Assembly: GCF_009933335.1 (NCBI RefSeq)
Contig: NZ_MAEL01000017.1
Coordinates: forward strand, 1 to 50,006
Source: Candidatus Enterococcus willemsii
Lineage (GTDB): Bacteria > Bacillota > Bacilli > Lactobacillales > Enterococcaceae
Reading direction: 5' to 3'
DNA length: 50,006 nt
The notes under the pieces are model-generated. The model was not told the origin of the DNA, did no database searches, and worked only from the letters and a program-made list of their open reading frames with translations. Positions 8,211 through 17,833 of the stretch are shown here, in pieces (position 1 is the first letter of the stretch; every line of letters begins with the position of its first letter). Both the position numbers and the translations under genes were made by a program.

Positions 8211-10271
8211 TTATTCACTATCCACTAGAATACATACACTTTGCGCAGAAATGGCAATTGTCGAACCATCCACTCTTCCTTTGGGTTCAATTCCCGCCGA
8301 ATCATTATCCGCTACAATTTGCCAATTCATTGTAATATTCTCTTCAGTTGGCAACTCAATCTCCTGCTCTTCGTAGCTACTATTAACAATTACGAGCAGT
8401 TGACGCCATTTTTCATCTGGATGAGTATTAGGAATCACATAAGCAAGTAAATTTTCTGTCTTATCCAAGAAAATCATCGTTTGGGCTGTTTCATCCGTTC
8501 CATCTCGAAGTGGTGCATAGTGTTGTCTAATTTGCCACATACCTTTATAAAACTCAATTAAATCGTTGAAGTCGGCAACTTGTTGCCAATTCAATTGGTT
8601 AATTTCCAATGCTGACACATAAGAATTTTCATCACCGAACTTCGTACGTGCGAATTCTTCTCCTGCCTGAGTAAAGATACCTCCTTGACTAGTAAATAAA
8701 ACCACAGCTGCCAGTTTATTCATCATGACAAGCTCTTCATTTCGTTCATATGAAGTTGCACCTGTCGTTGCTACTAACTTATCCCACAAACTTAAATTAT
8801 CATGTGCAGAGATGTAGGCAATTACTTGTGAGGATGCTTTAGACCAACCAGTAGTTGCGATATCAGTAGACAAGGGCATGCCTTTAATTCCCGCTTCTAA
8901 TTCCGAATCAAAAAATGTACGTACGCTTTGACGTTTGCCGTTTTGACCTTGAACAAAAGCACCATCCGATTCTTCAAAAACATAGCCTTTTAAGCTATCA
9001 CGCAAATCATCATTAAAGACGGCAATTCGTTCTGAGAGTTGCGACACATTTTTCTTATTTGCTGGAAGATTGGGTGCCTTTATTTGATTGGACCCTGCAT
9101 CCCAAGGTTCACCATACATCAATACATAACTTAAACCACGATTATCTAAAGCTTGACGAATTTGATTCATTGTTTCAACATCATGTAGCCCCATCAAGTC
9201 AAAACGAAAGCCATCTAATTGATATTCTTCCGCCCAGTAAATAATAGAGTCAATCATATATTTCCGAACCATCGCACGTTCAGAAGCCACCTCATTGCCA
9301 CAAGCAGAGCCATCCGCAAATTGTCCCTTCTTATCTTGACGATAATAATAATCTGGTACCGTCAAATTAAACCATGAATGTTCCGTCAATGAAGTATGAT
9401 TATAAACTACATCCAAAATAACACCGATATTTTCTTCATGGAGTGACTGAACCATTTGCTTAAACTCTTTAATACGCACATATGGATTTGTTGCATCTGA
9501 TGCATAACGACCTTCCGGCACATTATAGTTTTTCGGGTCATACCCCCAATTATAATCTGTTGCCAATTCATGATTATCTGAATCAAAAGCCGGCAATAAA
9601 TGCACATGAGTCACACCGAGTTCTTTTAAATATGCTACACCAGTTGCTATTTTTCCTTCACCATTCAATGTCGTTTCTTTCTCAGTAAACGCCAAATATT
9701 TTCCACGATTTTCGGCTGTGACACCGCTAGTTGGAGAAGCGCTGAAGTCCGCAACATGTACTTCCCAAATATATGCATCCGTCATTGATTTTCTTATCGG
9801 TTGCGTCGTTTGCCAACCTTCAGGATTTGTCTTATCCATATCAATAATTGCTGCTCGATTACCGTCTATCCCGACAGCTTTCGCATACAAGTCTACCGTT
9901 TCAACCGTTTGATTGCCACGTACAATCTCATAGGTATAAAACAATCCTTCCAAATCATTCGGGATGTCTACTTGCCAAACATTTTTATGCTTTGTCATCG
10001 CATACGTTTCAATCAATGAATCGTCATGCGCATCTCCTGTTTGATACAAACGTACACGAACTGCTTGTGCATCTGGTGCCCATAATTTAAATTTTGATTG
10101 TTCGGGAGTATAATGCAAGCCTAAATCAGAACCATCATAAGCTTGGGCCTCTAATGTAGCAAGTTTCTTCGTAATAGAATTTGCCGAATGCTTTTGCGTT
10201 CGTCGAAGAATCAAAGTACCTGCCCCAACCGTAGCGGCTGCCGTTAATCCCCAAAACCATTTATTCTTCAT
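8211..10271 (-). CDS. pulA: Type I pullulanase, membrane-tethered (GH13_14)
   Basis: Debranching enzyme cutting alpha-1,6 links in pullulan, glycogen or branched dextrins. In the 686 residues, a CBM48-like domain follows residue 50 (FKLWAPDAQAVRV). The pullulanase signature YNWGYDPKNY is at 240-249, nucleophile D358 is in GFRFDL, acid/base E388 is in YGEPWD, and SAHDN near 497 carries the third acid. The N-terminus is unusual for type I pullulanases: a hydrophobic helix at about 5-22 followed by RRTQKH, suggesting a membrane tether. The charge flanks (two K before, four basic residues after) leave the orientation open. It is the last gene of the lpl-type ABC operon, so it probably processes the polymer that system imports. 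Confidence 0.92.
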   Translation of the reverse strand: MKNKWFWGLTAAATVGAGTLILRRTQKHSANSITKKLATLEAQAYDGSDLGLHYTPEQSKFKLWAPDAQAVRVRLYQTGDAHDDSLIETYAMTKHKNVWQVDIPNDLEGLFYTYEIVRGNQTVETVDLYAKAVGIDGNRAAIIDMDKTNPEGWQTTQPIRKSMTDAYIWEVHVADFSASPTSGVTAENRGKYLAFTEKETTLNGEGKIATGVAYLKELGVTHVHLLPAFDSDNHELATDYNWGYDPKNYNVPEGRYASDATNPYVRIKEFKQMVQSLHEENIGVILDVVYNHTSLTEHSWFNLTVPDYYYRQDKKGQFADGSACGNEVASERAMVRKYMIDSIIYWAEEYQLDGFRFDLMGLHDVETMNQIRQALDNRGLSYVLMYGEPWDAGSNQIKAPNLPANKKNVSQLSERIAVFNDDLRDSLKGYVFEESDGAFVQGQNGKRQSVRTFFDSELEAGIKGMPLSTDIATTGWSKASSQVIAYISAHDNLSLWDKLVATTGATSYERNEELVMMNKLAAVVLFTSQGGIFTQAGEEFARTKFGDENSYVSALEINQLNWQQVADFNDLIEFYKGMWQIRQHYAPLRDGTDETAQTMIFLDKTENLLAYVIPNTHPDEKWRQLLVIVNSSYEEQEIELPTEENITMNWQIVADNDSAGIEPKGRVDGSTIAISAQSVCILVDSE

Positions 10272-10281
10272 CTATAATCTC

Positions 10282-10896
10282 CTATTCAAATTTTTTAAAA
10301 ATAGCTAGTAACAAATATGTCCGTAAAAAATGCCAAACACTGATACCGATAAAAATTCCTAAATACATACCCGACACAAATAAGTAAGGTGATACCATCA
10401 AACCGATTGGCAGAATGGATACAATTAACAATAAAAGACTCCGGAATGGATACTTGATTGAGATTTTCACCAAGTTCTGAATCATCTCTTTCAATGAATT
10501 TTGGTACCGAGCCAGATAAAAAAATACATATTGGCAACTATTTGCAACGAATAAAGTGACAATCAACACACCAATTGTCATCCAGTTATTTAATAATTGA
10601 AAATTAATTAAATACAGCCAATTCGTTACTAACACCCCTGAAACCACCATTAGCAATAGCCAAGTAATGGTGCTTTGCTTCAAATTTTTCCTAAAGGAGG
10701 CAAAAAAGGTGCTGACAATCTGGGTTTCATCCGATGAAATCATTCGAGTAGTTACCGTAAAACCTGCTGTTTGAGCAGCGCCAATTGTAATAATTGGCAA
10801 GCTGGTCAACAACATTAATAAATTTAAGACAAGTAAACACCAAACTTTCATCATCACTCGATAAAAAGGTCCTTCTACTCGAAAAAATGTTTGCAT
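10282..10896 (-). CDS. DUF624 (YesL-like) membrane protein
   Basis: A 204-residue polytopic membrane protein with about five helices, including a long hydrophobic N-terminal helix (about 12-42). It resembles the YesL/DUF624 family, which travels with LplABC-type importers and YesMN-type regulators. The function of the family is unknown; an accessory role in carbohydrate uptake is inferred from gene neighbourhood. It lies 6 nt downstream of the permease gene and 10 nt upstream of the pullulanase gene, with a good ribosome binding site (AAGGAG). Confidence 0.78.
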   Translation of the reverse strand: MQTFFRVEGPFYRVMMKVWCLLVLNLLMLLTSLPIITIGAAQTAGFTVTTRMISSDETQIVSTFFASFRKNLKQSTITWLLLMVVSGVLVTNWLYLINFQLLNNWMTIGVLIVTLFVANSCQYVFFYLARYQNSLKEMIQNLVKISIKYPFRSLLLLIVSILPIGLMVSPYLFVSGMYLGIFIGISVWHFLRTYLLLAIFKKFE

Positions 10897-10902
10897 AGTT
10901 CT

Positions 10903-11790
10903 CTACTCCTTCACTGCACCAACCACAATTCCTTGGACAAAATATTTTTGTAAGAACGGATAAATCACTAACAACGGTACAATAGCGACCACAATTTTAG
11001 CCGCATTTAAATTCCGATCAGATACTGCAAGCAAGCTTTGCAATTGTTCAGAAGACATTCCTGTAGAATTTTGCAAGGTTTCTGCGATATTAACCGACAA
11101 CGATTGAATATAGGTCATTAATGGATAATTAGCGGTTTTTGTCATATAAATCAAACCACTCATAAAATCATTCCAGTTGCCGACAATACTAAACAAAGAA
11201 ACGGTCGCCAGCGAAGGCAATGAGATTGGAATATAGATTTTCGTTAAAATTTGCCACGGATTCGCACCATCTAACCAAGCTGATTCTTCTAAAGATTTTG
11301 GTACACCACGGAAAAAATTCATCACTAAAATGACACTACCGATTGGCACGGCCCCTGGTAAAATTAACGACCAGACACTATTAATCAATCCTAGATTACG
11401 GACAATTAAATACGTTGGAATCATACCACCGTTAAATAACATGGCAAAAATAATTAAACTCATAAAAAATTTACGTGAACGAAACACTTTCTTCGATTTA
11501 GACAATGGGTAAGCCATCGTCACAATAATCACGATATTAATTATCAAGGAAGCAACAACACGGAACACCGAAATCCCAAACGAACGCCAAAATTGAGTAT
11601 CCCCCATGATCCGTTCATAAGCAGCCACGGTAACATCCACTGGCCACAGCGCTACGCGATTCCCTGCAACTGCTGTAGAACTACTTAGTGACAAAGCCAC
11701 TACATTCAACATTGGTATCAAACAAGACAATGTTAATAAAATAACGATTGTGTAAATAATAAATTGACGGAGACCAAATTTTTCTTTCAT
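10903..11790 (-). CDS. ABC transporter permease, LplC/YtcP type
   Basis: One of two membrane subunits of a CUT1-class importer for complex or oligomeric carbohydrate. It has 295 residues and six predicted helices. The EAA motif EESAWLDGANPW sits in the cytoplasmic loop at about 180-195, and the C-terminus ends in the FVQGIVVGAVKE pattern typical of this subfamily. Its partner is the permease at 11809-12723 and its binding protein is at 12785-14458. The missing ATPase must come from elsewhere. The substrate is probably an alpha-glucan, judging from the adjacent pullulanase. Confidence 0.92.
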   Translation of the reverse strand: MKEKFGLRQFIIYTIVILLTLSCLIPMLNVVALSLSSSTAVAGNRVALWPVDVTVAAYERIMGDTQFWRSFGISVFRVVASLIINIVIIVTMAYPLSKSKKVFRSRKFFMSLIIFAMLFNGGMIPTYLIVRNLGLINSVWSLILPGAVPIGSVILVMNFFRGVPKSLEESAWLDGANPWQILTKIYIPISLPSLATVSLFSIVGNWNDFMSGLIYMTKTANYPLMTYIQSLSVNIAETLQNSTGMSSEQLQSLLAVSDRNLNAAKIVVAIVPLLVIYPFLQKYFVQGIVVGAVKE

Positions 11791-11808
11791 CTACCTTTTC
11801 CCCCTTTG

Positions 11809-12723
11809 TTAGAACATGACACGGTTCGTTGATTTTTCAGCAATTTTATTGGACGTTAAAATTAAAATCAAACCAACAATCGAACGAATCAAACCGACAG
11901 CTGTACCTAAACTATAATCACGACCAATTAACCCAATTCGATAAATATAAGTGTCTAGGACATCACCACTTGCATAAACAGGTGGAGAATACAGGTTATA
12001 CACTTGGTCGAAGCCAGCATTTAAAATATTTGGTAAAGCTAAAATTGTCATTAAAATAATAAATGGCATCATACCTGGCAGTGTCACATGACGAACCTTT
12101 TGCCCCCAGTTTGCGCCATCCATCGTAGCTGCTTCATATAATCCGGGATCAATTGACGTAATCGCTGCTAAGAAAATAATCGAATTATAACCAAACCCTT
12201 TCCAAACATCAGTCCAAATTAATAGATGTGGAAATACTTTGTTACTCCCCAAGAAATTAACGGCATCTAACCCAATACTCTCAAGAAGTTGATTGACAGA
12301 ACCATCTAAATTAAATAGATTAACAACAACCGATCCTAAAATAACCCAGGATAAAAAATGAGGTAAATACACAATCGTCTGCATTGATTTTTTCAGCCAT
12401 TTCAGACGAATTTCATTTAGTAAAATAGCAAAAACAATCGGAAGTATTGTATTTAAAATAATTTTACCGACAGCAATAAAGACTGTATTATATGTTACGC
12501 GCCAAATATCAGGTAAATTAAATAAGTATTTAAAATTATCTAACCCTACAAATTCAGACCCAAATACTCCCCGTGCTGGAACAAAGTCTTGAAATGCCAT
12601 AAACAAACCAAACATCGGGCCATAAGCAAATACTAATAAAAACAACATTCCTGGAATCAACATTCCTAAATAAAATACTTGGTCTTTGGCAAACCATGAT
12701 TTTTTCTTTTTCGCTTGTTTCAT
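11809..12723 (-). CDS. ABC transporter permease, LplB/YteP type
   Basis: Membrane subunit of the second carbohydrate importer, 304 residues with six helices after a lysine-rich N-terminus (KQAKKKKSW). The EAA loop EAATMDGANWGQKV is near residues 198-212. The pattern LFLLVFAYGPMFGLFMAFQDF at the N-terminus is characteristic of the LplB/YteP branch. The start is supported by AAGGAGG 8 nt upstream. It is separated from the upstream binding-protein gene by a terminator-like hairpin and followed 18 nt later by its partner permease. Confidence 0.92.
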   Translation of the reverse strand: MKQAKKKKSWFAKDQVFYLGMLIPGMLFLLVFAYGPMFGLFMAFQDFVPARGVFGSEFVGLDNFKYLFNLPDIWRVTYNTVFIAVGKIILNTILPIVFAILLNEIRLKWLKKSMQTIVYLPHFLSWVILGSVVVNLFNLDGSVNQLLESIGLDAVNFLGSNKVFPHLLIWTDVWKGFGYNSIIFLAAITSIDPGLYEAATMDGANWGQKVRHVTLPGMMPFIILMTILALPNILNAGFDQVYNLYSPPVYASGDVLDTYIYRIGLIGRDYSLGTAVGLIRSIVGLILILTSNKIAEKSTNRVMF

Positions 12724-12741
12724 TGCGTCTCCTCCTTATCG

Positions 12742-12778
12742 AAAAAGGAGTATCTGCCAGATTTCACAGACACTCCTT
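12742..12778 (-). terminator. Partial terminator/attenuator between binding-protein and permease genes
   Basis: A 12-bp stem with one wobble (12745-12756 with 12767-12778) and a 10-nt loop, followed on the minus strand by a T-run. It sits between the binding-protein stop and the permease ribosome binding site, so it probably lets only part of the transcripts continue. Confidence 0.65.
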
Positions 12779-12784
12779 CTGTCA

Positions 12785-14458
12785 TTATTTTCGCTCGTCA
12801 ACAATCGTTTGTGTTTCTTCTAAGATTGCCGTTCCTCCTTGATCATTCCAAGAAGAAACATATTTATCAAAGTTGTCTAATGATTCTTCACCCGTGATAA
12901 ATTTGATAAACATTTCCTCTTCTAATTTATCAACTTGTGCGCCATTGCGTTCACGTGATTTCAAGGTTTGAGGAATAACAATTGGATTCACTTCATTGAT
13001 TGTTTTTTCTTCACGAACCCCATTCATAATGTCATTAAGTGCAAGCACACGAGAGGAGTAAAGCGCCCAATCGCTTGGTTCAGCATCTGCTGGATTATCC
13101 ATATAAGTTTTAATTTTCTGTGCATTATTTTTAACGATAAATTTCGTAATATCATCAATCGGTATTTCCCCTTTTGCGGCTTTGGTTGCTTCAACAGCAT
13201 CACTAATCTCACTATAGTTCGGGAATAATTCAATATTGATTGGTTTTGCTGTTCCATCAACTGCTAGTTGCGCGTATTCGTATAGCTCTGGAAACTCATT
13301 TTCCATATCCTCTGAATAAGCGACTTCATCAAATAACAGGTTGACCATTTCAATTAATAGTTCTGGTTTTTCGAAATCTTTGCTGATAACGACAAATCCA
13401 CCTGTCGCTGATTTATCAACCGCATTAATTTCGCCGTTTTCATCTTCAATTGCAAATGGTGTAAATTCAGCTTCTGGATTAGATGTTCGTGCTTGAACTA
13501 AGCCCCAATCTGGTATATGCCATGGTCCAGGTACAATCCCTAATTGTCCATTAACCATCATGGCATTAATATCATCATAAGTGCGTGTTCCAAACTGAGG
13601 ATCCAACAAACCATCTTGGAATAATTTATTTAAATAGGTCAGCGTTTCTTTTGTTTCTTCAGAATTCGAACCATAGCTAACTTTGCCACTCTCATCTTCC
13701 AAATAAACTTTTGGATACGCATTAAAGGCATTAAACATCGGTGCAGCAGTATAAGCAGAGCCACCATGATCACCAGCACTTACCCAATTGGCTAAAGCAA
13801 GCCCCATTGATTTGCCAGTTTCACCTGGATCTTCTTCCTTGAAGCGTTTTGCTGTTGATTCCAGTTCATCCAAACTAATCGCATGATTCTTATCTTTATC
13901 TAATTCAATCCCTAATTTGTCTAACCAATCTTGACGAATCCACACAAGATTCGGACCAAAATCATTTGTCGTTCCTGGAATTGCCATTAAACGATCATCA
14001 ATCGTTGCCATATCCAAAGTAAATCCATCATAAGAATCATATATTTCTTTGATTTTATCGCTCGCATGCTCTTCGTACACATCGGTTAAATCAGCAATCA
14101 AGTCATTATCTACCAATTCTTGCAGTTCATCTCTGGAAACGACCATCATATCAGGAATATCACCTGAAGCAATTGCCAAAGAAACTTGTCGATTGTAATC
14201 ATCTCCATTGGCTTCAAATGCACTCTCCAATTCAATATTTAATTTATCTTGAATCACTCTGCGGTACGCATTGTCTTCATAAGAATCACCTTCAGGTAGC
14301 TTTGAATTAGGCGCTGTTTGTTGCCCAACAGTCATAATGATGTCGCCATCCGCATTAGTTTTTGCTTCCTTCGGCTCATCACTATTACCACAAGCAGCCA
14401 AAGCTAGTGGTGCAATAGCTAGCATCGATAGTAAGACTTTCTTCTTCCAGTTTTTCAT
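12785..14458 (-). CDS. Extracellular solute-binding lipoprotein, LplA/YtcQ type
   Basis: A 557-residue binding lipoprotein of the large LplA/YtcQ class, clearly longer than the ~420-residue MalX. Signal peptide: MKNWKKK, a hydrophobic core and the lipobox LAAC with C23 as the lipid site, then a short acidic linker. The long two-domain body suits large oligosaccharides. It is the first gene of the operon that continues with two permeases, DUF624 and pullulanase. Its promoter carries a CcpA-like site, and the operon diverges from a YesN/YesM pair likely to control it. The substrate is not shown by the sequence; branched alpha-glucan is inferred from the pullulanase. Confidence 0.92.
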   Translation of the reverse strand: MKNWKKKVLLSMLAIAPLALAACGNSDEPKEAKTNADGDIIMTVGQQTAPNSKLPEGDSYEDNAYRRVIQDKLNIELESAFEANGDDYNRQVSLAIASGDIPDMMVVSRDELQELVDNDLIADLTDVYEEHASDKIKEIYDSYDGFTLDMATIDDRLMAIPGTTNDFGPNLVWIRQDWLDKLGIELDKDKNHAISLDELESTAKRFKEEDPGETGKSMGLALANWVSAGDHGGSAYTAAPMFNAFNAYPKVYLEDESGKVSYGSNSEETKETLTYLNKLFQDGLLDPQFGTRTYDDINAMMVNGQLGIVPGPWHIPDWGLVQARTSNPEAEFTPFAIEDENGEINAVDKSATGGFVVISKDFEKPELLIEMVNLLFDEVAYSEDMENEFPELYEYAQLAVDGTAKPINIELFPNYSEISDAVEATKAAKGEIPIDDITKFIVKNNAQKIKTYMDNPADAEPSDWALYSSRVLALNDIMNGVREEKTINEVNPIVIPQTLKSRERNGAQVDKLEEEMFIKFITGEESLDNFDKYVSSWNDQGGTAILEETQTIVDERK

Positions 14459-14487
14459 TTTGTTCCCCTCCGTTGTTTGATAAATCT

Positions 14488-14516
14488 ATTATACGCAATC
14501 GCTTTCATTAGTTGAA
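14488..14516 (-). promoter_or_regulatory. Promoter with cre-like site for the lpl-type/pullulanase operon
   Basis: On the minus strand a perfect TATAAT -10 (complement of 14488-14493) lies 17 nt from a weak -35 TTCAAC (complement of 14511-14516). The spacer 14494-14508 reads ATGAAAGCGATTGCG, a cre-like sequence with about two mismatches at its 3' end. The weak -35 fits dependence on an activator such as the divergent YesN, and the cre-like site fits catabolite repression. Confidence 0.6.
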
Positions 14517-14553
14517 TAGAACTTTTTCCACTTTCGTTGTCTAAATCCCACAA

Positions 14554-14568
14554 TGTAAAGCGTTTACA
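14554..14568. promoter_or_regulatory. Perfect inverted repeat between the lpl operon and yesN
   Basis: TGTAAAGCGTTTACA is a perfect 6-3-6 inverted repeat. It is cre/LacI-operator-like but has an odd centre. It lies about 38 bp upstream of the -35 of the promoter for the two-component genes at 14653 and could serve either divergent unit. Confidence 0.5.
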
Positions 14569-14588
14569 AAACGTTGATAGATTCTTAT

Positions 14589-14617
14589 TTGTATGTTTGT
14601 GAAATTCAAGCTATAAT
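14589..14617 (+). promoter_or_regulatory. Promoter of the YesN/YesM operon
   Basis: TTGTAT (14589-14594), a 17-nt spacer and a perfect TATAAT (14612-14617). It is 35 nt upstream of the response-regulator ATG, which has an AGGAGG ribosome binding site. Confidence 0.7.
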
Positions 14618-14652
14618 TTTAATGTTCATTTTTTTATTAGGAGGACGTATCT

Positions 14653-16149
14653 ATGTATCATGTTTTACTTGCTGACGATCACTTTGATCAGCGTGAACTA
14701 TTTCGTTTTTTATTAGAAAAACGTCAAGAACAATGGACAATTTATGAAGCTACCAACGGGAAAGAAGCCTTAGAATTTGTCGAAACACACCCAATCGATT
14801 TATTAATAACTGACGTCCAAATGCCTTTTATCTCAGGAATTGAATTAGCCGAAACAATTCGTCGGAAAAATACCACACTTCCGATTCTTTTCATTAGCGG
14901 ATATGATGATTTCCAATATGCAAAAAAAGCCTTGGATTTGCAAGCAGTTAACTATCTTTTGAAACCGATTAATCCGCAAGAATTCCACACACAAGTTGAT
15001 GAGTTAATTCATCGAGTCCAAGAGATTAAAAATAATATACGACAGCAAAAAAGAAGGCGCTATCAACCGATTCTACTAAAATTATTGAATGGGGTCTCCT
15101 TTGATCAACTGACACCAGAAGATCAAAAGACAATTGAAGAACTCATGGTAGCAAATACTTATCTGATGACTATTGATACGAGTAATTATGATACCGATGA
15201 GTTAAAGGACTATTTAGAAATCTATGAACCTCCTTTAATCTTCGTGCAAACAAATGTCACTCGTTTTGTGTGTCTACTCTCGAATGTTTCCAAACAGCAA
15301 GCGCAATTATTTCAACGAACTTTCACACAACAACTACAAGCAACACAAATAATTGATTGTACGGTGAGACTTTCTAAAAGTTGTCCTCATCCAACCGCTC
15401 TTTTTCGCACGTATCAGCAATTACATGCGCACATTACGCATGGGTTTTATCAAAAAACAGCAAATGAGCATTTAGCTCAAGAATTACCTACAAATGATAG
15501 CACGCAGGAAACAAAAGTAATGACTGAGTTACATGACTTATTACAACAACAAAACATGGAAGCTATCACGCAACTATTAGCAACGTTATTTACCCAATAT
15601 GAGGAGTCTGCCACTGAATCTCCTAGTATTGTCAAATTTTTCTTTGCACGTTTGTATCGTATACTCATCGATTTTTTAGAATCAAATAATATAGAAGTGC
15701 AAAATGGCTTTCAATCCATTTTGGAAGCGACAGCATTTATTCAACTACCACCTATATTTGATGACATACTGACCGTGGTGCATCATCGATTTTTGAATCT
15801 AAATCAAACAACCAATGACTACGTCCGCGAAACGAAAAATTATATCTGGAATCATTATTCGGAAGAATTGAACTTAGAAGTATTAGCAACAAATGTCCAC
15901 CTTTCTCCCAAGTACTTAAGCAATTTATTTAAACAAGAAGAAGCGATTGGACTCATTAAATATCTCAATAAAGTACGTATCGAAAAAGCACAAGAATTAT
16001 TATTAACTTCTCACTACCGCGTACGTGAAATCAGTCAATTAGTTGGTTTTAATAGTTATTCTTATTTCATCAAAAGCTTTCAAAAATATACAAGCGTAAC
16101 ACCTGAACGTTACCGTAAAGCCAAAGGAATGATTACTCATGAAACATAA
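14653..16149 (+). CDS. Response regulator, YesN type (REC plus AraC-family HTH)
   Basis: Cytoplasmic transcription factor of 498 residues. The receiver domain (about 1-120) shows the acidic pair D8-D9, phospho-acceptor D54 in LLITDVQMP and the conserved lysine in NYLLKPI near 104. A long middle region (about 130-390) resembles those of YesN-type regulators. The C-terminal AraC HTH pair (about 395-495) includes YLSNLFKQEE and the signature VGFNSYSYFIKSFQKYTSVTPERYR. Its last 11 nt overlap the sensor kinase gene, indicating translational coupling. It is divergent from the lpl-type operon, which it very likely activates in response to carbohydrate. Confidence 0.92.
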   Translation: MYHVLLADDHFDQRELFRFLLEKRQEQWTIYEATNGKEALEFVETHPIDLLITDVQMPFISGIELAETIRRKNTTLPILFISGYDDFQYAKKALDLQAVNYLLKPINPQEFHTQVDELIHRVQEIKNNIRQQKRRRYQPILLKLLNGVSFDQLTPEDQKTIEELMVANTYLMTIDTSNYDTDELKDYLEIYEPPLIFVQTNVTRFVCLLSNVSKQQAQLFQRTFTQQLQATQIIDCTVRLSKSCPHPTALFRTYQQLHAHITHGFYQKTANEHLAQELPTNDSTQETKVMTELHDLLQQQNMEAITQLLATLFTQYEESATESPSIVKFFFARLYRILIDFLESNNIEVQNGFQSILEATAFIQLPPIFDDILTVVHHRFLNLNQTTNDYVRETKNYIWNHYSEELNLEVLATNVHLSPKYLSNLFKQEEAIGLIKYLNKVRIEKAQELLLTSHYRVREISQLVGFNSYSYFIKSFQKYTSVTPERYRKAKGMITHET

Positions 16150-17833
16150 ATTCGTTCATTTTTTCCAAAATCTTTCGTTTCAACGAAAGATTATTGCTAT
16201 TTCTTTTCTAGCAAGCATCATTCCTTTGCTATTATTAACTTTCTTTAGTATTGGTATCATTCAACATTTTATTTTAGCCCGTGAGGAGAACAGTAACGAG
16301 GATAATTTAACTTCTGTCTATCAGCAAATTAATTTACGTTTAACGACCTATGAAGAAGCTATTTCTTTTTTAACAAGTTCGCAAGTTTTAACTGATGCAC
16401 TAGCCATTGAAAACCCAACAAATTTTGAACAATATAATCTTTACAAGAATACCATTGTACCGTTTTTTGTCAGTATTTATTCCCAACAAGATTCTATTGC
16501 ACAAATTACTTTATACACCACGATTAATTTATACAATCATGGAAAATATGTAAAAAAAATAACCCCTAACGATATTACAGAAAACTTTAAATTGAATAAT
16601 ACTACTAATATTTCCTATTATTACGATGCGCAAAAACAACAAATTTACCTTTATAGTCAGTTATTTTCAACAAAAAATCGTGACACAAATATTATTGTGT
16701 TTCAATTATCACCGAAAGCAGTGTTTCGCGAATTAGAAAATATTTCAAATGATCCTTACCGTTTATCTATTATTGATGAACACCGCAATGAGTTATATCA
16801 TTTTTCAAATGAACCAAAACATGCAGATTTGCCTTTTTTAACACGAATGATTCATACGTTTAATCACTCCTATAGTGAAAGTAAAAAAACGTTAGCTAAC
16901 GGTTGGACAATTACTTTTGCACGACCCATGTATTCAATTTACTTAGGTGTATTAATTTTCGGAACTGTTGCTTTTCTGATTTTTCTTTTTGCTATTGTCA
17001 TGTTGAGTTTGTCTATCACTGGGTTATCCAAAACAGTTGTCGCTCCAATCAAAAAATTAGCTAATCAAATGAACGAACGCCCAGAAAAAACGTTACAAAT
17101 TCAGCCAACTTATCAAACCAACGATGAAATTGGCCAACTATATACGAGTTTTTATCGTATGATTCAACAGATTCAAGAATTAATTGATGCAGTCTACAAA
17201 GGAAAAATCAATCAACAAAAACATGAATTACGGGCCTTACAAGCACAGATTAATCCGCATTTCTTCTATAATTCTCTGTCATTGATTAACAATAAAGCTG
17301 TTATGACTGGGAATGATGATATTAGCGAGATGGCACAACTTTTGTCACACTTCTATCGTCTTAGTTTGAATTCAGGAAAGAATAAATTATCAATTCGTAA
17401 AGAACTTGATTTGACAATTACTTACGCCAATATTCAATTAAAAATGCACCAACATTCTTTCGACTTAACTATTGATGTGGATGAAGAAATTTTAGACTAT
17501 GAAATTATGAACTTACTGATTCAACCGTTTGTTGAAAATGCGATTTTCCATGGAATAGATCACATCGATGACCAACGCCGTGGCAAACTAACGCTGACAG
17601 GTTCCATTGTTGATGACAAGATTCAATTTCAAATCATTGATAACGGACAGGGAATGACAGCTGAACAAATGGCAACTATTTTCACGCAACCAAGTAAACA
17701 CTATGGCATTCGTAATGTCCAGCAACGGATTCAACTCTATTATGGAGTCGAAAATGCCATTCAATATACATCAACCATTAATGAAGGAACAACGGTCAAA
17801 ATTATTCTACCAACACACCCGATAAAACAATAA
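16139..17833 (+). CDS. Sensor histidine kinase, YesM type
   Basis: A 564-residue membrane kinase. TM1 is at about 20-42, followed by an extracytoplasmic sensor domain (about 45-270), TM2 at about 275-300 and a HAMP segment after it. The His_kinase domain carries phospho-acceptor H374 in QINPHFFYNSL. A C-terminal HATPase_c domain has the N box FVENAIFHG and the G box DNGQGM. It should phosphorylate the overlapping YesN-type regulator at D54. The likely signal is an oligosaccharide or the adjacent importer, an inference from context only. Confidence 0.93.
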   Translation: MKHKFVHFFQNLSFQRKIIAISFLASIIPLLLLTFFSIGIIQHFILAREENSNEDNLTSVYQQINLRLTTYEEAISFLTSSQVLTDALAIENPTNFEQYNLYKNTIVPFFVSIYSQQDSIAQITLYTTINLYNHGKYVKKITPNDITENFKLNNTTNISYYYDAQKQQIYLYSQLFSTKNRDTNIIVFQLSPKAVFRELENISNDPYRLSIIDEHRNELYHFSNEPKHADLPFLTRMIHTFNHSYSESKKTLANGWTITFARPMYSIYLGVLIFGTVAFLIFLFAIVMLSLSITGLSKTVVAPIKKLANQMNERPEKTLQIQPTYQTNDEIGQLYTSFYRMIQQIQELIDAVYKGKINQQKHELRALQAQINPHFFYNSLSLINNKAVMTGNDDISEMAQLLSHFYRLSLNSGKNKLSIRKELDLTITYANIQLKMHQHSFDLTIDVDEEILDYEIMNLLIQPFVENAIFHGIDHIDDQRRGKLTLTGSIVDDKIQFQIIDNGQGMTAEQMATIFTQPSKHYGIRNVQQRIQLYYGVENAIQYTSTINEGTTVKIILPTHPIKQ

